This document shows, piece by piece, positions 42,592-51,160 of a stretch of 64,000 nt of DNA (position 1 is its first letter; each line of letters starts with the position of its first letter). The notes below the pieces were generated by a model, which was not told the origin of the DNA, made no database searches, and saw only the letters and a program-made list of their open reading frames with translations. The translations under genes and the position numbers were made by a program. Source of the DNA: Armatimonadota bacterium (GTDB taxonomy: Bacteria > Sysuimicrobiota > Sysuimicrobiia > Sysuimicrobiales > Humicultoraceae); the NCBI GenBank assembly GCA_031081585.1, contig JAVHLY010000001.1, positions 69,039-133,038 of the forward strand, read 5' to 3'.

Positions 42592-43254
42592 GTGGACCTG
42601 AGCCAGGCCATCCAGGACTACCTCAAGGGGCTGTACAAGCTGCAGCCGCACTACCCCCAGGGGGTCCCCACCACTGCCCTGGCCCAACGGATGGCGGTGA
42701 CACCCGCCTCCGCCACCAACATGGTGAAGCGGCTGGCGCGCCTGGGGCTGGTCGTGCACACGCCCTACCAGGCCGTGACCCTCACCCCGCGCGGCGAGAG
42801 GGTGGCCCTCGAGGTCATCCGCCACCACCGCCTGCTCGAGCTCTTCCTGCGGGAGCACCTGGGCCTGGCCATCGACCAGGTGCACGACGAGGCCGAGGCC
42901 CTGGAGCACGTCCTCTCCGAGGCGGTGGAGGAGCGCATCGCCGCCCTGCTGGGCGAGCCCGACGCCGACCCGCACGGCGATCCCATCCCCTCCCGGGAAG
43001 GATACCTGGCCCACCCGACCTACCCCCGCCTGGGGGAGCTGGCGGCGGGCCAGGGCGGGGAGGTGGCGCGCGTCAGCGACGAGGACCCCCGGCACCTGCG
43101 GGCGCTGGCGGCGCGCGGCCTCGTCCCGGGCACGCCGGTGCGCGTGGTGGGGCGCGATCGTGCTGGCGGCGTGCGCGTGGAGCTGGGCGGGCGGCGCCGC
43201 CGCATCCCCGCGGCGCTGGCCGAGCGCGTCTTCGTGCTCCCCGCCGCCCCCTGA
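42592..43254 (+). CDS. DtxR/MntR-family metal-dependent transcriptional regulator
   Basis: 220-residue regulator. Residues 1-60 are the winged helix (QDYLKGLYKL, VTPASATNMVKRLARLGLV). The dimerisation/metal domain carries HHRLLELFLREHLGL and HDEAEALEHVLSEAVEERI, and a C-terminal FeoA/SH3-like domain follows. It is the last gene of the oxidase-ZIP operon, 10 bp after zip, and is the natural ligand for the tandem operators at 40229-40258. Fe(II) or Mn(II) is the likely co-repressor. Confidence 0.92.
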   Translation: MDLSQAIQDYLKGLYKLQPHYPQGVPTTALAQRMAVTPASATNMVKRLARLGLVVHTPYQAVTLTPRGERVALEVIRHHRLLELFLREHLGLAIDQVHDEAEALEHVLSEAVEERIAALLGEPDADPHGDPIPSREGYLAHPTYPRLGELAAGQGGEVARVSDEDPRHLRALAARGLVPGTPVRVVGRDRAGGVRVELGGRRRRIPAALAERVFVLPAAP

Positions 43255-43330
43255 CGCGTCAGGCGGCCCCCGACCGCGCCCCCACGGGCGAGGCGTCCCG
43301 AATCGGGGAATAACATCACACGACATGCCT

Positions 43331-43359
43331 TGGACCTCGGCGGCGGGCCGTGCTATACT
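43331..43359 (+). promoter_or_regulatory. Promoter of the prkA operon
   Basis: TGGACC (43331-43336) and TATACT (43354-43359) are 17 bp apart, and TGc precedes the -10 as an extended element. Start of transcription is expected near 43366. Confidence 0.6.
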
Positions 43360-43487
43360 GCGCGGCAAAGCTCGAGTGAACTCGCCGTGTCCTCGGATCG
43401 TTCTAGCCGTTGAGGCGTTCATGAGACTCGCTGACGCACCCTGGAGGACACTCGAGCGGGCGAGACGGGCGCTCGCGCTTCCCTCGT

Positions 43488-43516
43488 GCGGCCCAGCAGA
43501 CGTCCGGCTGGGCCGC
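43488..43516 (+). other. 10-bp perfect hairpin in the prkA leader
   Basis: GCGGCCCAGC (43488-43497) pairs exactly with GCTGGGCCGC (43507-43516) around a 9-base loop. No T-run follows. It sits 69 bp before the prkA start in the untranslated leader. Confidence 0.55.
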
Positions 43517-43584
43517 TGCGCTTTCCGGGGCGTGGCGCCGGGGCGGCGGGGGACGCGGCGGGGGCAGGCAGGACGGTCGTGACC

Positions 43585-45237
43585 ATGCAGACGGTGGGAG
43601 AGTACCTGGAGGCGGCGCGGGGGGATCCCCGCCTGCGGCGGACCACGCACCACTACATTGCCGACATGATCGACTACTTCGGGCCGGAGCGGGTCTTCGA
43701 GGGCGTCTTCGGCATGGAGGCCCAGCTCCAGGACATCGTCGCCTACTTCAAGGCCTACTCGATGTCCATGGAGCGCCGCCTCCTCCTCCTGGTGGGGCCG
43801 CAGGGCTCGGGGAAGACCATGACGGTGGACCGGCTGAAGCGGCGGCTGGAGGAGTACTCGCGGACCGACGCCGGCCTCCTCATGGCCGTGGACGGCTGCC
43901 CCTTCCACCAGCACCCCTTCGACCTGGTCCCCCCCGACGTCCTGGAGGCGGCGGGGATCTACTGGCACGAGGAGGCGGTCCCCTGCCCCATCTGCGACCG
44001 CCTGATCGCCCGCTACGGGTGGCGGGGGGTGCCGGTGCGGCGCATCACCATCTCGGCGCGGGACAAGGTGGGCCTGGCCAAGCACACGCCCACCGACCTG
44101 CGGCGCGAGGACATCACCAACTTCGTCGGCAACATCAACTTCGCCCTGCTGCGGGAGAAGGGCTCCACCTACGACCCGGACGCTTACGACTTCGAGGGGA
44201 AGATCATCTGGGCCAACCGGGGCATCCTGGACTGGACCGAGGTCTTCAAGAGCCGCCGCCAGCTCCTCAGTCTGCTGCTGGAGCTCATCCAGTCCAAGCG
44301 CATCGACCTGGCCAACTTCCCCACGGTGCACGTCGACGAGGTGGTCATCGGCCACACCAACTACCCCGAGTACCAGGTCTTCCTCTCGGAAGACATCATG
44401 GAGCCCCTGCGCGGCCGGATCTACAAGGTGGACTTCCCCTACAACACCGACCTGGCCGGGGAGAAGCGCATCTACGCCGCACTGGTGGAGCGGGCCAACC
44501 GGGTGCGCGGCGAGGCCAAGCACGTCAGCGAGGACGTCCTGGAGCTGGCCGCCCGTTACGCCCTGAAGACCCGCGAGGAGTCCCAGGGGATGCGCGGGCT
44601 GTCGCCCCGCTTCTTCGAGGACGCCTTCTCCTACGCCTACACCCTCTGCGGCTCGTGCCTCGACCTGGACACGCTGGCCACGGCCATCGAGCGCACCTTC
44701 CCCCACCAGTCCATGAAGGACATGAACCTCAAGGAGCTCCTGCGCCAGTTCGAGGAGACCAAGGTCGAGTTCGTGAACAGCAAGGTGGACATGATCGTCG
44801 AGGGGATCGTCCCCAACCACTTCTACGACTACGCCCAGAACCTCTACCTGAACTACCTGGACGCCGCCGCCAAGAACGTGCAGGGCGAGGCGCTCACCGA
44901 GGGGGAGAAGGAGCTCATCGACGAGGTGGAGGGCATCATGGTGCAGAAGCGGCAGATCAGCCGCCAGGGGCGCCCCGCCTTCGAGAACGTCCTGCTGGAG
45001 CGCCGCGAGGAGCTGCGCCGCATGTCCTACCGGGAGAACGAGCACCTGCGCCCGGTGATCAACGAGATCGTCTTCAACAAGATCAAGAACCTCCTGCGCC
45101 TGTACGAGAAGAGCGAGGAGCTGGACCGCAAGAGCCAGGAGCTGCTGGACGTCCTCTACCGCACGGCCATCGAGGAGCACGGCTACTGCACCGTCTGCGC
45201 CCGCTCCCTCTTCAAGGTGCTGGGGCGGAGCTTCTGA
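43585..45237 (+). CDS. prkA: PrkA-family serine protein kinase/AAA ATPase
   Basis: 550 residues, smaller than the 630-640 usual for E. coli YeaG and Bacillus PrkA, but with all main parts. The Walker A motif GPQGSGKT is at residues 71-78, DGCPFHQHPFDLVP follows, and a zinc-like CPICDRLI segment. The C-terminal PrkA domain carries the conserved ENEHLRPVINEIVFNKIKNL. The family acts in sporulation, stationary-phase and starvation responses. ATG 43585 is used; an in-frame GTG 6 bp upstream is possible. yeaH and spoVR follow in one operon, an arrangement found in many bacteria. Confidence 0.93.
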   Translation: MQTVGEYLEAARGDPRLRRTTHHYIADMIDYFGPERVFEGVFGMEAQLQDIVAYFKAYSMSMERRLLLLVGPQGSGKTMTVDRLKRRLEEYSRTDAGLLMAVDGCPFHQHPFDLVPPDVLEAAGIYWHEEAVPCPICDRLIARYGWRGVPVRRITISARDKVGLAKHTPTDLRREDITNFVGNINFALLREKGSTYDPDAYDFEGKIIWANRGILDWTEVFKSRRQLLSLLLELIQSKRIDLANFPTVHVDEVVIGHTNYPEYQVFLSEDIMEPLRGRIYKVDFPYNTDLAGEKRIYAALVERANRVRGEAKHVSEDVLELAARYALKTREESQGMRGLSPRFFEDAFSYAYTLCGSCLDLDTLATAIERTFPHQSMKDMNLKELLRQFEETKVEFVNSKVDMIVEGIVPNHFYDYAQNLYLNYLDAAAKNVQGEALTEGEKELIDEVEGIMVQKRQISRQGRPAFENVLLERREELRRMSYRENEHLRPVINEIVFNKIKNLLRLYEKSEELDRKSQELLDVLYRTAIEEHGYCTVCARSLFKVLGRSF

Positions 45238-45242
45238 CCGCC

Positions 45243-46430
45243 GTGCTGCGCCTCCACCGCGGGCGGATCGCCCAGCACCGGCACGACGAGCTCCTGCGGG
45301 CCTACCTGAAGCAGAACCTCAACGAGCTCATCCAGCAGAAGGAGCTCATCGTCGACGGCCGGGTGAAGACCCAGATCACCACCCTGGACCTGCCCACCCT
45401 GAAGTACGCCGAGGAGACGAGTGTGCTGGCCCGCGGCGGCCGGGGCGGCGCGGGCCGGGGGGCGGGGGGCGGGGCGGGCCGGGGGAGCGGGGACGAGGAG
45501 GTGCAGGTCCTCAGCGGCCTGCTCGGCGGCGACCACCACGGGCGGGAGCTGCGGGTGGAGCTGGACTTCGACGAGTTCGTGCGCCTGGCCCAGGAGGTCC
45601 TGCTGGACCAGGTGGCCCTCCCGGCCTTCCACGAGCCCCTGCGCGCCGGCGAGGTGGAGGTGGACGAGCCCCCGGAGCTGGACGACCTGGACCGCATCGG
45701 CCTGCGCCCCGACCTCAACCTGGAGGAGACCATGGTGGCCTCGCTCCTGCGCAACGTGCGGGAGCGGCGCACCCTCGACTACGACGTCGACCTGCGGCTG
45801 GACGGGTGGTACTTCGTGGAAGACCCCACCGTCTTCCAGCACCACCGCTCCCTGGAGGTCTACGTGCTGGATATCTCCGGGTCGATGCGCGGAGAGTACC
45901 TCTCGCTGGTGCGCAAGACGATCTTCATCCTCTGGTACTACCTGGACCGCCGCTACCCCACCAACCTGCGGCGCTACGTGGTCTTCCAGGACGTGGCCGA
46001 GGAGAAGACGCGGGACGAGTTCTTCTGCGTGGAGTCCAGCGGCGGCACCCACATCTCCTCGGGGTTCGAGAAGGCCATGGAGCTGCTGGAGGGCGTGACG
46101 GAGCACGACAAGTTCCTCTTCCTGTTCACCGACGGCGAGACGTCCTCGGGGGACTTCGACCTGGCCAAGCGGCGCTACGAGGAGGCGCTGGGGCGCTTCG
46201 ACCTGGTCTGCTACGGGCACGTCAACCCCGGGGGGCGGGGCGTGGGCGGCTTCTCCGAGTACGTCCAGGAGGCGGCGCGCCGCCACCCCAACGCCACCTT
46301 CGCCAACCTGGTGGACCTGGAGACCATCCGTCAGGCCCTGGGGGACTTCCTGAGCTTCTTCCAGGAGGAGCAGAGGACGGGCCGGCTATGGACGCCTACC
46401 AGGCGATCATCGCGCGCATCGAGACGCTAG
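45243..46430 (+). CDS. YeaH/YhbH family protein (DUF444, von Willebrand A-like)
   Basis: 395 residues. An N-terminal region with RAYLKQNLNELIQQKEL is followed by a glycine-rich linker (residues 62-80), then a vWA domain with the metal-ion motif DISGSM near residue 208 and the TDGETSSGDF segment. The partner of PrkA in many genomes (E. coli yeaG-yeaH, Bacillus yhbH). GTG start 5 bp after the prkA stop. It overlaps spoVR by 43 bp. Molecular role unknown. Confidence 0.88.
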   Translation: MLRLHRGRIAQHRHDELLRAYLKQNLNELIQQKELIVDGRVKTQITTLDLPTLKYAEETSVLARGGRGGAGRGAGGGAGRGSGDEEVQVLSGLLGGDHHGRELRVELDFDEFVRLAQEVLLDQVALPAFHEPLRAGEVEVDEPPELDDLDRIGLRPDLNLEETMVASLLRNVRERRTLDYDVDLRLDGWYFVEDPTVFQHHRSLEVYVLDISGSMRGEYLSLVRKTIFILWYYLDRRYPTNLRRYVVFQDVAEEKTRDEFFCVESSGGTHISSGFEKAMELLEGVTEHDKFLFLFTDGETSSGDFDLAKRRYEEALGRFDLVCYGHVNPGGRGVGGFSEYVQEAARRHPNATFANLVDLETIRQALGDFLSFFQEEQRTGRLWTPTRRSSRASRR

Positions 46431-47563
46431 CCCGCGCCCGCGGGCTCTCCTTCGACCCGGTCTACTTCCGCATGACGGACAGCGACGAGCTGGCCGAGGT
46501 GGCCAGCATGGGGCTGCCCAACCGCTTCATCCACTGGTACTGGGGCGGGGCCTACAAGGAGCTGGTCACCCAGCAGGGCAAGGAGGTCTTCAGCATCCTG
46601 GAGCTGGTGCTGAACACGCGCCCCAGCCACGCCTTCCTCCGCCAGTCCAACACCTACCTGCAGAACGTCCTGGTCATCGCCCACGTCTTCGGGCACCTGG
46701 ACTTCTTCAAGAACAACCACTGGTACCGCAAGTCCAACAAGAACATGCTCAACGAGGCGGAGCTGCACGCCCGCCTCATCCGGCGCTGCGCCGAGCGCTA
46801 CGGCCGGGAGCGGGTGGAGGGCCTGCTGGACGCCCTGCTGGCCGTGGCCACCACGGTGAACGCCTTCGAGCGCAACCCGGAGGCGCGGCGGCGGCGGCTG
46901 ATCTACTACCTGGAGGAGCGGGCCCCGCTGGAGGAGTGGGAGCGGCACCTGCTGCAGTCGGTGCGCGAGGAGGCCGAGTACTTCGACCTGATCCAGCGCA
47001 CCCACATCATCAACGAGGGGTGGGCCACCTTCGTGGAGGCGGAATTGCTGCGGGAGGTCCTCTCCGCCCGGGACTGGGCGACCATCTCCGTCCAGCTCAG
47101 CGCCCGCCCCGCCCCCTACACCATCGGCTACACCCTCTTCAAGGCCATCCGCGACGGGCGGGTCCCCCAGCGGGTGGGGCAGGGTTTCGCCGCCGCACTG
47201 CGCGTGCGCCGCGACTACGACGACATCCAGCTCATCCAGGACGCCCTCACCGAGGACCTCCTCCACCGGCTCGACCTCTTCGTCTACGACCCCAAGGAGA
47301 AGCAGAAGTCCTACAACCTGGAGCGGGTGCGGGACATGCTCATCGAGCAGAAGCTCTTCAAGGGGGAGCCCCATATCGAGGTGGAGCCGGGGACCCACCA
47401 GCGGGACCTGCTGCTGGTGCACCGGGACGAGGAGCGCAAGCTCGACCCCAAGCGCATCGCCCAGTTCCTGCGCGCGGTCCACTCGCTGTGGCGCAACCCG
47501 GTGAAGCTGCGGGCCAACGGCAAGATCTACACCTACGACCGCCGCGGCTTCTCGTCTACGTAG
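46388..47563 (+). CDS. SpoVR family protein
   Basis: 391 residues, shorter than the approximately 470-510 of Bacillus SpoVR and E. coli YcgB but with the conserved core: RFIHWYWGGAYKEL, VIAHVFGHLDFFKNN, THIINEGWATF and NPYTIGY-like APYTIGYTLFKAI. In Bacillus SpoVR is needed for spore cortex formation; in non-sporulating bacteria it is a stationary-phase protein. The ATG lies inside the yeaH 3' end. Presence of the trio does not prove sporulation. Confidence 0.9.
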   Translation: MDAYQAIIARIETLARARGLSFDPVYFRMTDSDELAEVASMGLPNRFIHWYWGGAYKELVTQQGKEVFSILELVLNTRPSHAFLRQSNTYLQNVLVIAHVFGHLDFFKNNHWYRKSNKNMLNEAELHARLIRRCAERYGRERVEGLLDALLAVATTVNAFERNPEARRRRLIYYLEERAPLEEWERHLLQSVREEAEYFDLIQRTHIINEGWATFVEAELLREVLSARDWATISVQLSARPAPYTIGYTLFKAIRDGRVPQRVGQGFAAALRVRRDYDDIQLIQDALTEDLLHRLDLFVYDPKEKQKSYNLERVRDMLIEQKLFKGEPHIEVEPGTHQRDLLLVHRDEERKLDPKRIAQFLRAVHSLWRNPVKLRANGKIYTYDRRGFSST

Positions 47564-47679
47564 CCCGTCCCGGACTTGCAGGGCCACCAGTCTTGCGGGC
47601 CGCCAGGGCGGGCACGGGCAGGCCGAGGCCCGGCCGCCTCGGCGAGGAGGGGCGTCGCGGCGGCGCGAAGACCCTCCCC

Positions 47680-48420
47680 GTGGAGCTGGTGGGGAAGGTC
47701 GCCCTCGTCACCGGCGCCGCCCACGGGATCGGCCGCGCCGTGGCCCAGGTCCTGGCGCGGGAGGGGTGCGCCGTGGCCGTCCACTACCGGACCTCCGCCG
47801 CCGAGGCGGAGGCCCTGGCCGCGGCGCTGCGCGCCGGCGGGCGGCGCGCCCGGGCCATCCGCGCCGACGTCACCGTGGCGGCCGAGGTGGAGGCCCTGGT
47901 CGCCGAGGTGGAGGAGACGCTCGGCGGGCTGGACATCCTGGTGAACAACGCCGGGATCGTCCACCGGGTGGGCTGGGAGGCGCTGGACGAGGCGGCCTGG
48001 CGGCGCATGCTCGACGTCAACCTCACCGGCGCCTTCCTCTGCGCCCGCGCGGCGGTGCCGGCCATGCGCCGGCGGGGCGGCGGCGCCATCGTGAACGTCG
48101 CCTCCATGCGCGGCCTCATCGACGGGGGCGCCCCCCACTACGCCGTGGCCAAGGCCGGGCTGCTGATGCTCACCAAGACCCTGGCCGTGGCCCTGGCCCC
48201 GACCATCCGGGTGAACGCCGTCGCCCCCGGCTACACCGAGACGCGCCAGCAGCACCACCTCACCGTGGCGGAGCGGGAGCAGATCCTGGCCCGCATTCCG
48301 CTGGGGCGCTTCGCCGAGCCCGAGGAGATCGCGCGCGGGGTGCTCTTCCTGGTCTCGCCGCGGGCCGCCTACATCACCGGCCAGACCCTGGTGATGGACG
48401 GCGGGGTGAGCATGTGGTGA
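47680..48420 (+). CDS. Short-chain dehydrogenase/reductase (FabG-like)
   Basis: 246-residue NAD(P)-dependent oxidoreductase. Cofactor motif VTGAAHGIGRAVA, NNAGIV, and the catalytic set NVASMRG, YAVAKAG (Ser-Tyr-Lys) are intact. The late segment NAVAPGYTETR and C-terminal ITGQTLVMDGGVSMW are typical of 3-oxoacyl reductase-like SDRs. GTG at 47680 is the first start giving family homology. It is 117 bp after spoVR. Substrate cannot be assigned; it is convergent with and only 3 bp from the next gene. Confidence 0.88.
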   Translation: MELVGKVALVTGAAHGIGRAVAQVLAREGCAVAVHYRTSAAEAEALAAALRAGGRRARAIRADVTVAAEVEALVAEVEETLGGLDILVNNAGIVHRVGWEALDEAAWRRMLDVNLTGAFLCARAAVPAMRRRGGGAIVNVASMRGLIDGGAPHYAVAKAGLLMLTKTLAVALAPTIRVNAVAPGYTETRQQHHLTVAEREQILARIPLGRFAEPEEIARGVLFLVSPRAAYITGQTLVMDGGVSMW

Positions 48421-48423
48421 AGG

Positions 48424-48897
48424 TCAGTGCATGGTGCGGAAGTCCGAGGGCTTGACCTGCTCGAGGAACTTCCGCCACTCCTCCATTTCCTCGTCGAAGG
48501 GCTTCTTCAGCTGGATGGCCTGGGCGGCCACCTTCTCCTCGACGTAGATCGGGGCGTCCGTCCGCAGGGCCAGCGCGATGGCGTCGGAGGGGCGCGAGTC
48601 GATCACCAGCGTGGTGCCGTTGCTGGCCACGTGGATCTCGGCGTAGTAGGTGCTGTCCCGCACGTCCGTGACGACGACGCGGGTGACGGTGGCCGAGAGC
48701 TTGCCCAGGATGTTGCGCAGCAGGTCGTGGGTCATCGGGCGCGGCGGGCGGACGCCCTGCAGCTCCATGGCGATGGCGGTGGCCTCGGCCTGCCCGATCC
48801 AGATGGGCAGCGCCATCGTCTCGGGGTGGTCGACGAGGAGGACGACCGGGTTCATCTGCTGGTCGAGCGCGACCCCTCGGACCTTCATCTGCAGCAC
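48424..48897 (-). CDS. Bifunctional nuclease domain protein (DUF151)
   Basis: 157-residue protein of the BFN/DUF151 family. MKVRGVALDQQMNPVVLLVD, LPIWIGQAEATAIAMEL, PRPMTHDLLRNIL and the nuclease-signature IDSRPSDAIALALRTDAPIYV are conserved. Homologues in plants degrade RNA and DNA; the bacterial role is poorly known. A GTG start at 48897 with gaggaggggg upstream is preferred over the ATG at 48888. Its promoter (TATAAT on the minus strand at 48976-48981) lies 80 bp upstream. Confidence 0.9.
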   Translation of the reverse strand: MLQMKVRGVALDQQMNPVVLLVDHPETMALPIWIGQAEATAIAMELQGVRPPRPMTHDLLRNILGKLSATVTRVVVTDVRDSTYYAEIHVASNGTTLVIDSRPSDAIALALRTDAPIYVEEKVAAQAIQLKKPFDEEMEEWRKFLEQVKPSDFRTMH

Positions 48898-48975
48898 GGT
48901 CGACCCCCTCCTCTGCCCGGTGGCGTCCCTGGCGGTCCGCCACCCGCGACGACCGCCGGCGGTCGCCGCCGTCGT

Positions 48976-48981
48976 ATTATA
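48976..48981 (-). promoter_or_regulatory. -10 element of the bifunctional-nuclease gene
   Basis: A consensus TATAAT on the minus strand, about 79 bp before the gene start, in an otherwise GC-rich divergent gap. No clear -35. Confidence 0.45.
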
Positions 48982-49096
48982 GCATGCGTCGCGTGACGAC
49001 CTGGTGGCCGGTCCCCCCGGGACAGGAGGGGCGGCCCGGACCCCGAATGGGGCAGGAGAGCGGCGGCGGCCCCCGAGGCAGGGCCGGGGAGGGGAC

Positions 49097-49648
49097 ATGA
49101 CGGGATACCTCATCGCGGGCGCGGTCGTCCTCGTCGCGCTCTACGGCGTCCTCACCTACAACCGGCTGGTGGTCCTGCGCAACCGCATCGACAACGCCTG
49201 GTCCCAGATCGACGTCCAGCTGCGGCGGCGCTACGACCTGATCCCCACCCTGGTGGAGACGGTGCGGGGGTACGCCGGCCACGAGCGGGAGGTCTTCGAG
49301 CGCGTCACCGAGGCGCGGGCCCGGGCCATTGCCGCGGGCACCGTGGCCGAGCAGGGGCAGGCGGAGAACCTCCTCACTCAGGCCCTGCGCACGCTCTTCG
49401 CCGTGGCCGAGAACTACCCGCAGCTGCGCGCCAGCGAGAACTTCCAGCGCCTCCAGGAGGAGCTGGCCAACACCGAGGGCAAGATCGCCTTCGCCCGGCA
49501 GTTCTACAACGACACCGTGCTGCGCTACGAGAACCTCCGCCAGTCCTTCCCGGCCGGGGTCCTGGCCGGGCTCTTCGGCTTCCGCCCCCGGGAGTACTTC
49601 GAGATGGAGGAGGCGGCGCGCGAGCCGGTCCCGGTGCGGTTCCCCTGA
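49097..49648 (+). CDS. lemA: LemA family protein
   Basis: 183 residues with one N-terminal membrane segment (residues 3-20, N-terminus outside) and a long alpha-helical bundle. The family signature [35 protein letters not shown] (in part), [13 protein letters not shown] and [17 protein letters not shown] is exact. ATG start follows ggagggg. Function unknown in general; often linked to membrane or cell-envelope stress. It lies upstream of murT-gatD on the same strand. Confidence 0.93.
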   Translation: MTGYLIAGAVVLVALYGVLTYNRLVVLRNRIDNAWSQIDVQLRRRYDLIPTLVETVRGYAGHEREVFERVTEARARAIAAGTVAEQGQAENLLTQALRTLFAVAENYPQLRASENFQRLQEELANTEGKIAFARQFYNDTVLRYENLRQSFPAGVLAGLFGFRPREYFEMEEAAREPVPVRFP

Positions 49649-49721
49649 CCGGCGGCCCGGTCCGCACCCTCGCCCGGCCCCGCTATCCTGGGGATGTGAC
49701 CACGAGGGACGCGGGCGGGAC

Positions 49722-51155
49722 GTGAGCACGAAGGACAGCGCGAGGGACTCGGACACCAGGCAGGCCGGCTCCCTCCGCCTGGCCGCCGGGATCCTGGCCG
49801 GCCGGGCCTCGGCCTCGCTCATCCGGGCGGCGCGCGCCGGCGGCGCCACCACCGTCCCGGGCCGCGTGGCCCGCTTCCTCATCCCCGACCTCCTCCCCCG
49901 CCTGGCCCGGCGGCTGCGCCACGGCGTCATCCTGGTCACCGGCACGAACGGGAAGACCACGACGGCGCGCCTGGTGAGCGCGCTGCTGGCCGCCGCCGGC
50001 CACCGGCCCATCCACAACCGCGCCGGGGCGAACTTGCCCGCGGGCATCGCCGCCGCCTTGGTGGGCGGGGCGGGGGTGGACGGGCGCCTGCAGGGCGACG
50101 TCGGGGTCTTCGAGGTCGACGAGGCGGCCCTCCCGGGCGTGGCGGAGGCGGTGCGCCCGCGCGCGGTGGTCCTGGGCAACCTCTTCCGCGACCAGCTCGA
50201 CCGCTATGGCGAGGTGGACCTGGTGGCCGCGCGCTGGCGGCGGGCGCTGGACGCGCTGGGTGGGGCGACGACCGTCCTCTACAACGCCGACGACCCGCTG
50301 GTGGCGGACGTGGCCCGGGGCCGTACCCCCAGCCGCACCTTCGGCGTGGACGACCCGGACCTCCGCCCCGGCGCCGTCCTCGAGCACGCTGCCGACGCCC
50401 GCTACTGCTACCGCTGCGGCGTGCCCTACGTCTACCGCACGGTGACGCTCGGCCACCTGGGCGACTACCGCTGCCCGCGCTGCGGGGTGGCCCGCCCCGC
50501 CCTCGAGGCGGCCGCCCGGGCGGTGCGGCTGGCCGGGGTGGAGGGATCCAGCTTCACGCTGGCGTCCGGGGGGATGGCGCTCGCGCTGCGCACCATGCTG
50601 CCGGGGCTCTACAACGTCTACAACGTCACGGCCGCAGTCGCGACGGCCCTGTGGGCGGGTGTGCCGCCCGAGGTCGTCGCCCCCACGGTGGCCGCCTTCG
50701 CCCCGGCCTTCGGCCGGGGCGAGCGCCTCCACCTCGACGGGCACCCGGTCCACCTCCTCCTGGCCAAGAACCCGGCCGGGTTCAACGAGGTGCTGCGGAC
50801 GGTCCTGGCCGATGCCCGCCCGCTCGTGGCGGTGATCGCCATCAACGACCTGGCGGCCGACGGCCAGGACATCTCCTGGCTGTGGGACGTCGATTTCGAG
50901 CTGCTGCGGGAGGCGGCCCGCCTGGTGGTGGCCACGGGCCGGCGGCGCGAGGACCTGGCGGTGCGCCTGAAGTACGCCGGGCTGGTGCCGGGGACGGTGG
51001 TGGTCGAGGCCGACGAGGGGCGGGCGCTGGTGCGCGGCCTGGCCGCCCTCGACCCCGGGCAGCCGCTCTACGTCATCCCCACCTACACCGCGCTGCTGCG
51101 CCTGCGCGGTCTGCTCACGCGGCGGGGGCTCGTGCGCGGGTTCTGGGAGGCCTAG
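49722..51155 (+). CDS. murT: Lipid II isoglutaminyl synthase, Mur-ligase subunit
   Basis: MurT with GatD amidates D-glutamate of lipid II to D-isoglutamine. 477 residues; ATP loop VTGTNGKTTTARLV at 74-81, Mur-ligase middle-domain NLFRDQLDRYGE, a zinc-ribbon of four cysteines (C229, C232, C251, C254) that is specific to MurT, and a C-terminal DUF1727 domain (AINDLAADGQDISWLWDVDFE). GTG start. A weak -10 (TATCCT, 49684) precedes it. The pair is characteristic of Gram-positive-type and related Terrabacterial peptidoglycan. Confidence 0.94.
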   Translation: MSTKDSARDSDTRQAGSLRLAAGILAGRASASLIRAARAGGATTVPGRVARFLIPDLLPRLARRLRHGVILVTGTNGKTTTARLVSALLAAAGHRPIHNRAGANLPAGIAAALVGGAGVDGRLQGDVGVFEVDEAALPGVAEAVRPRAVVLGNLFRDQLDRYGEVDLVAARWRRALDALGGATTVLYNADDPLVADVARGRTPSRTFGVDDPDLRPGAVLEHAADARYCYRCGVPYVYRTVTLGHLGDYRCPRCGVARPALEAAARAVRLAGVEGSSFTLASGGMALALRTMLPGLYNVYNVTAAVATALWAGVPPEVVAPTVAAFAPAFGRGERLHLDGHPVHLLLAKNPAGFNEVLRTVLADARPLVAVIAINDLAADGQDISWLWDVDFELLREAARLVVATGRRREDLAVRLKYAGLVPGTVVVEADEGRALVRGLAALDPGQPLYVIPTYTALLRLRGLLTRRGLVRGFWEA

Positions 51156-51160
51156 CCTCG

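Larger units (their letters stand above)
43255..43584 (+). other. 330-bp gene-free region: prkA promoter and structured leader
   Basis: After the regulator stop there is an AT-richer stretch with the prkA promoter (43331-43359), then a leader of about 220 nt. It contains a strong hairpin (43488-43516) and a possible 53-codon frame, ATG 43421 to TGA 43582, ending 2 bp before the prkA ATG. Its composition is proline/arginine rich and no family is recognisable, so it is not called as a gene. Confidence 0.5.

Noticed and set aside
43421-43582. 53-codon frame in the prkA leader as a gene
   Set aside because: Composition is like non-coding GC-rich frames and there is no family match; kept only as a note on the leader.
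42547-45180. 877-codon minus-strand frame over the DtxR and prkA genes
   Set aside because: Shadow of prkA and the regulator; leucine/valine/histidine-rich with no domain and no ribosome site.
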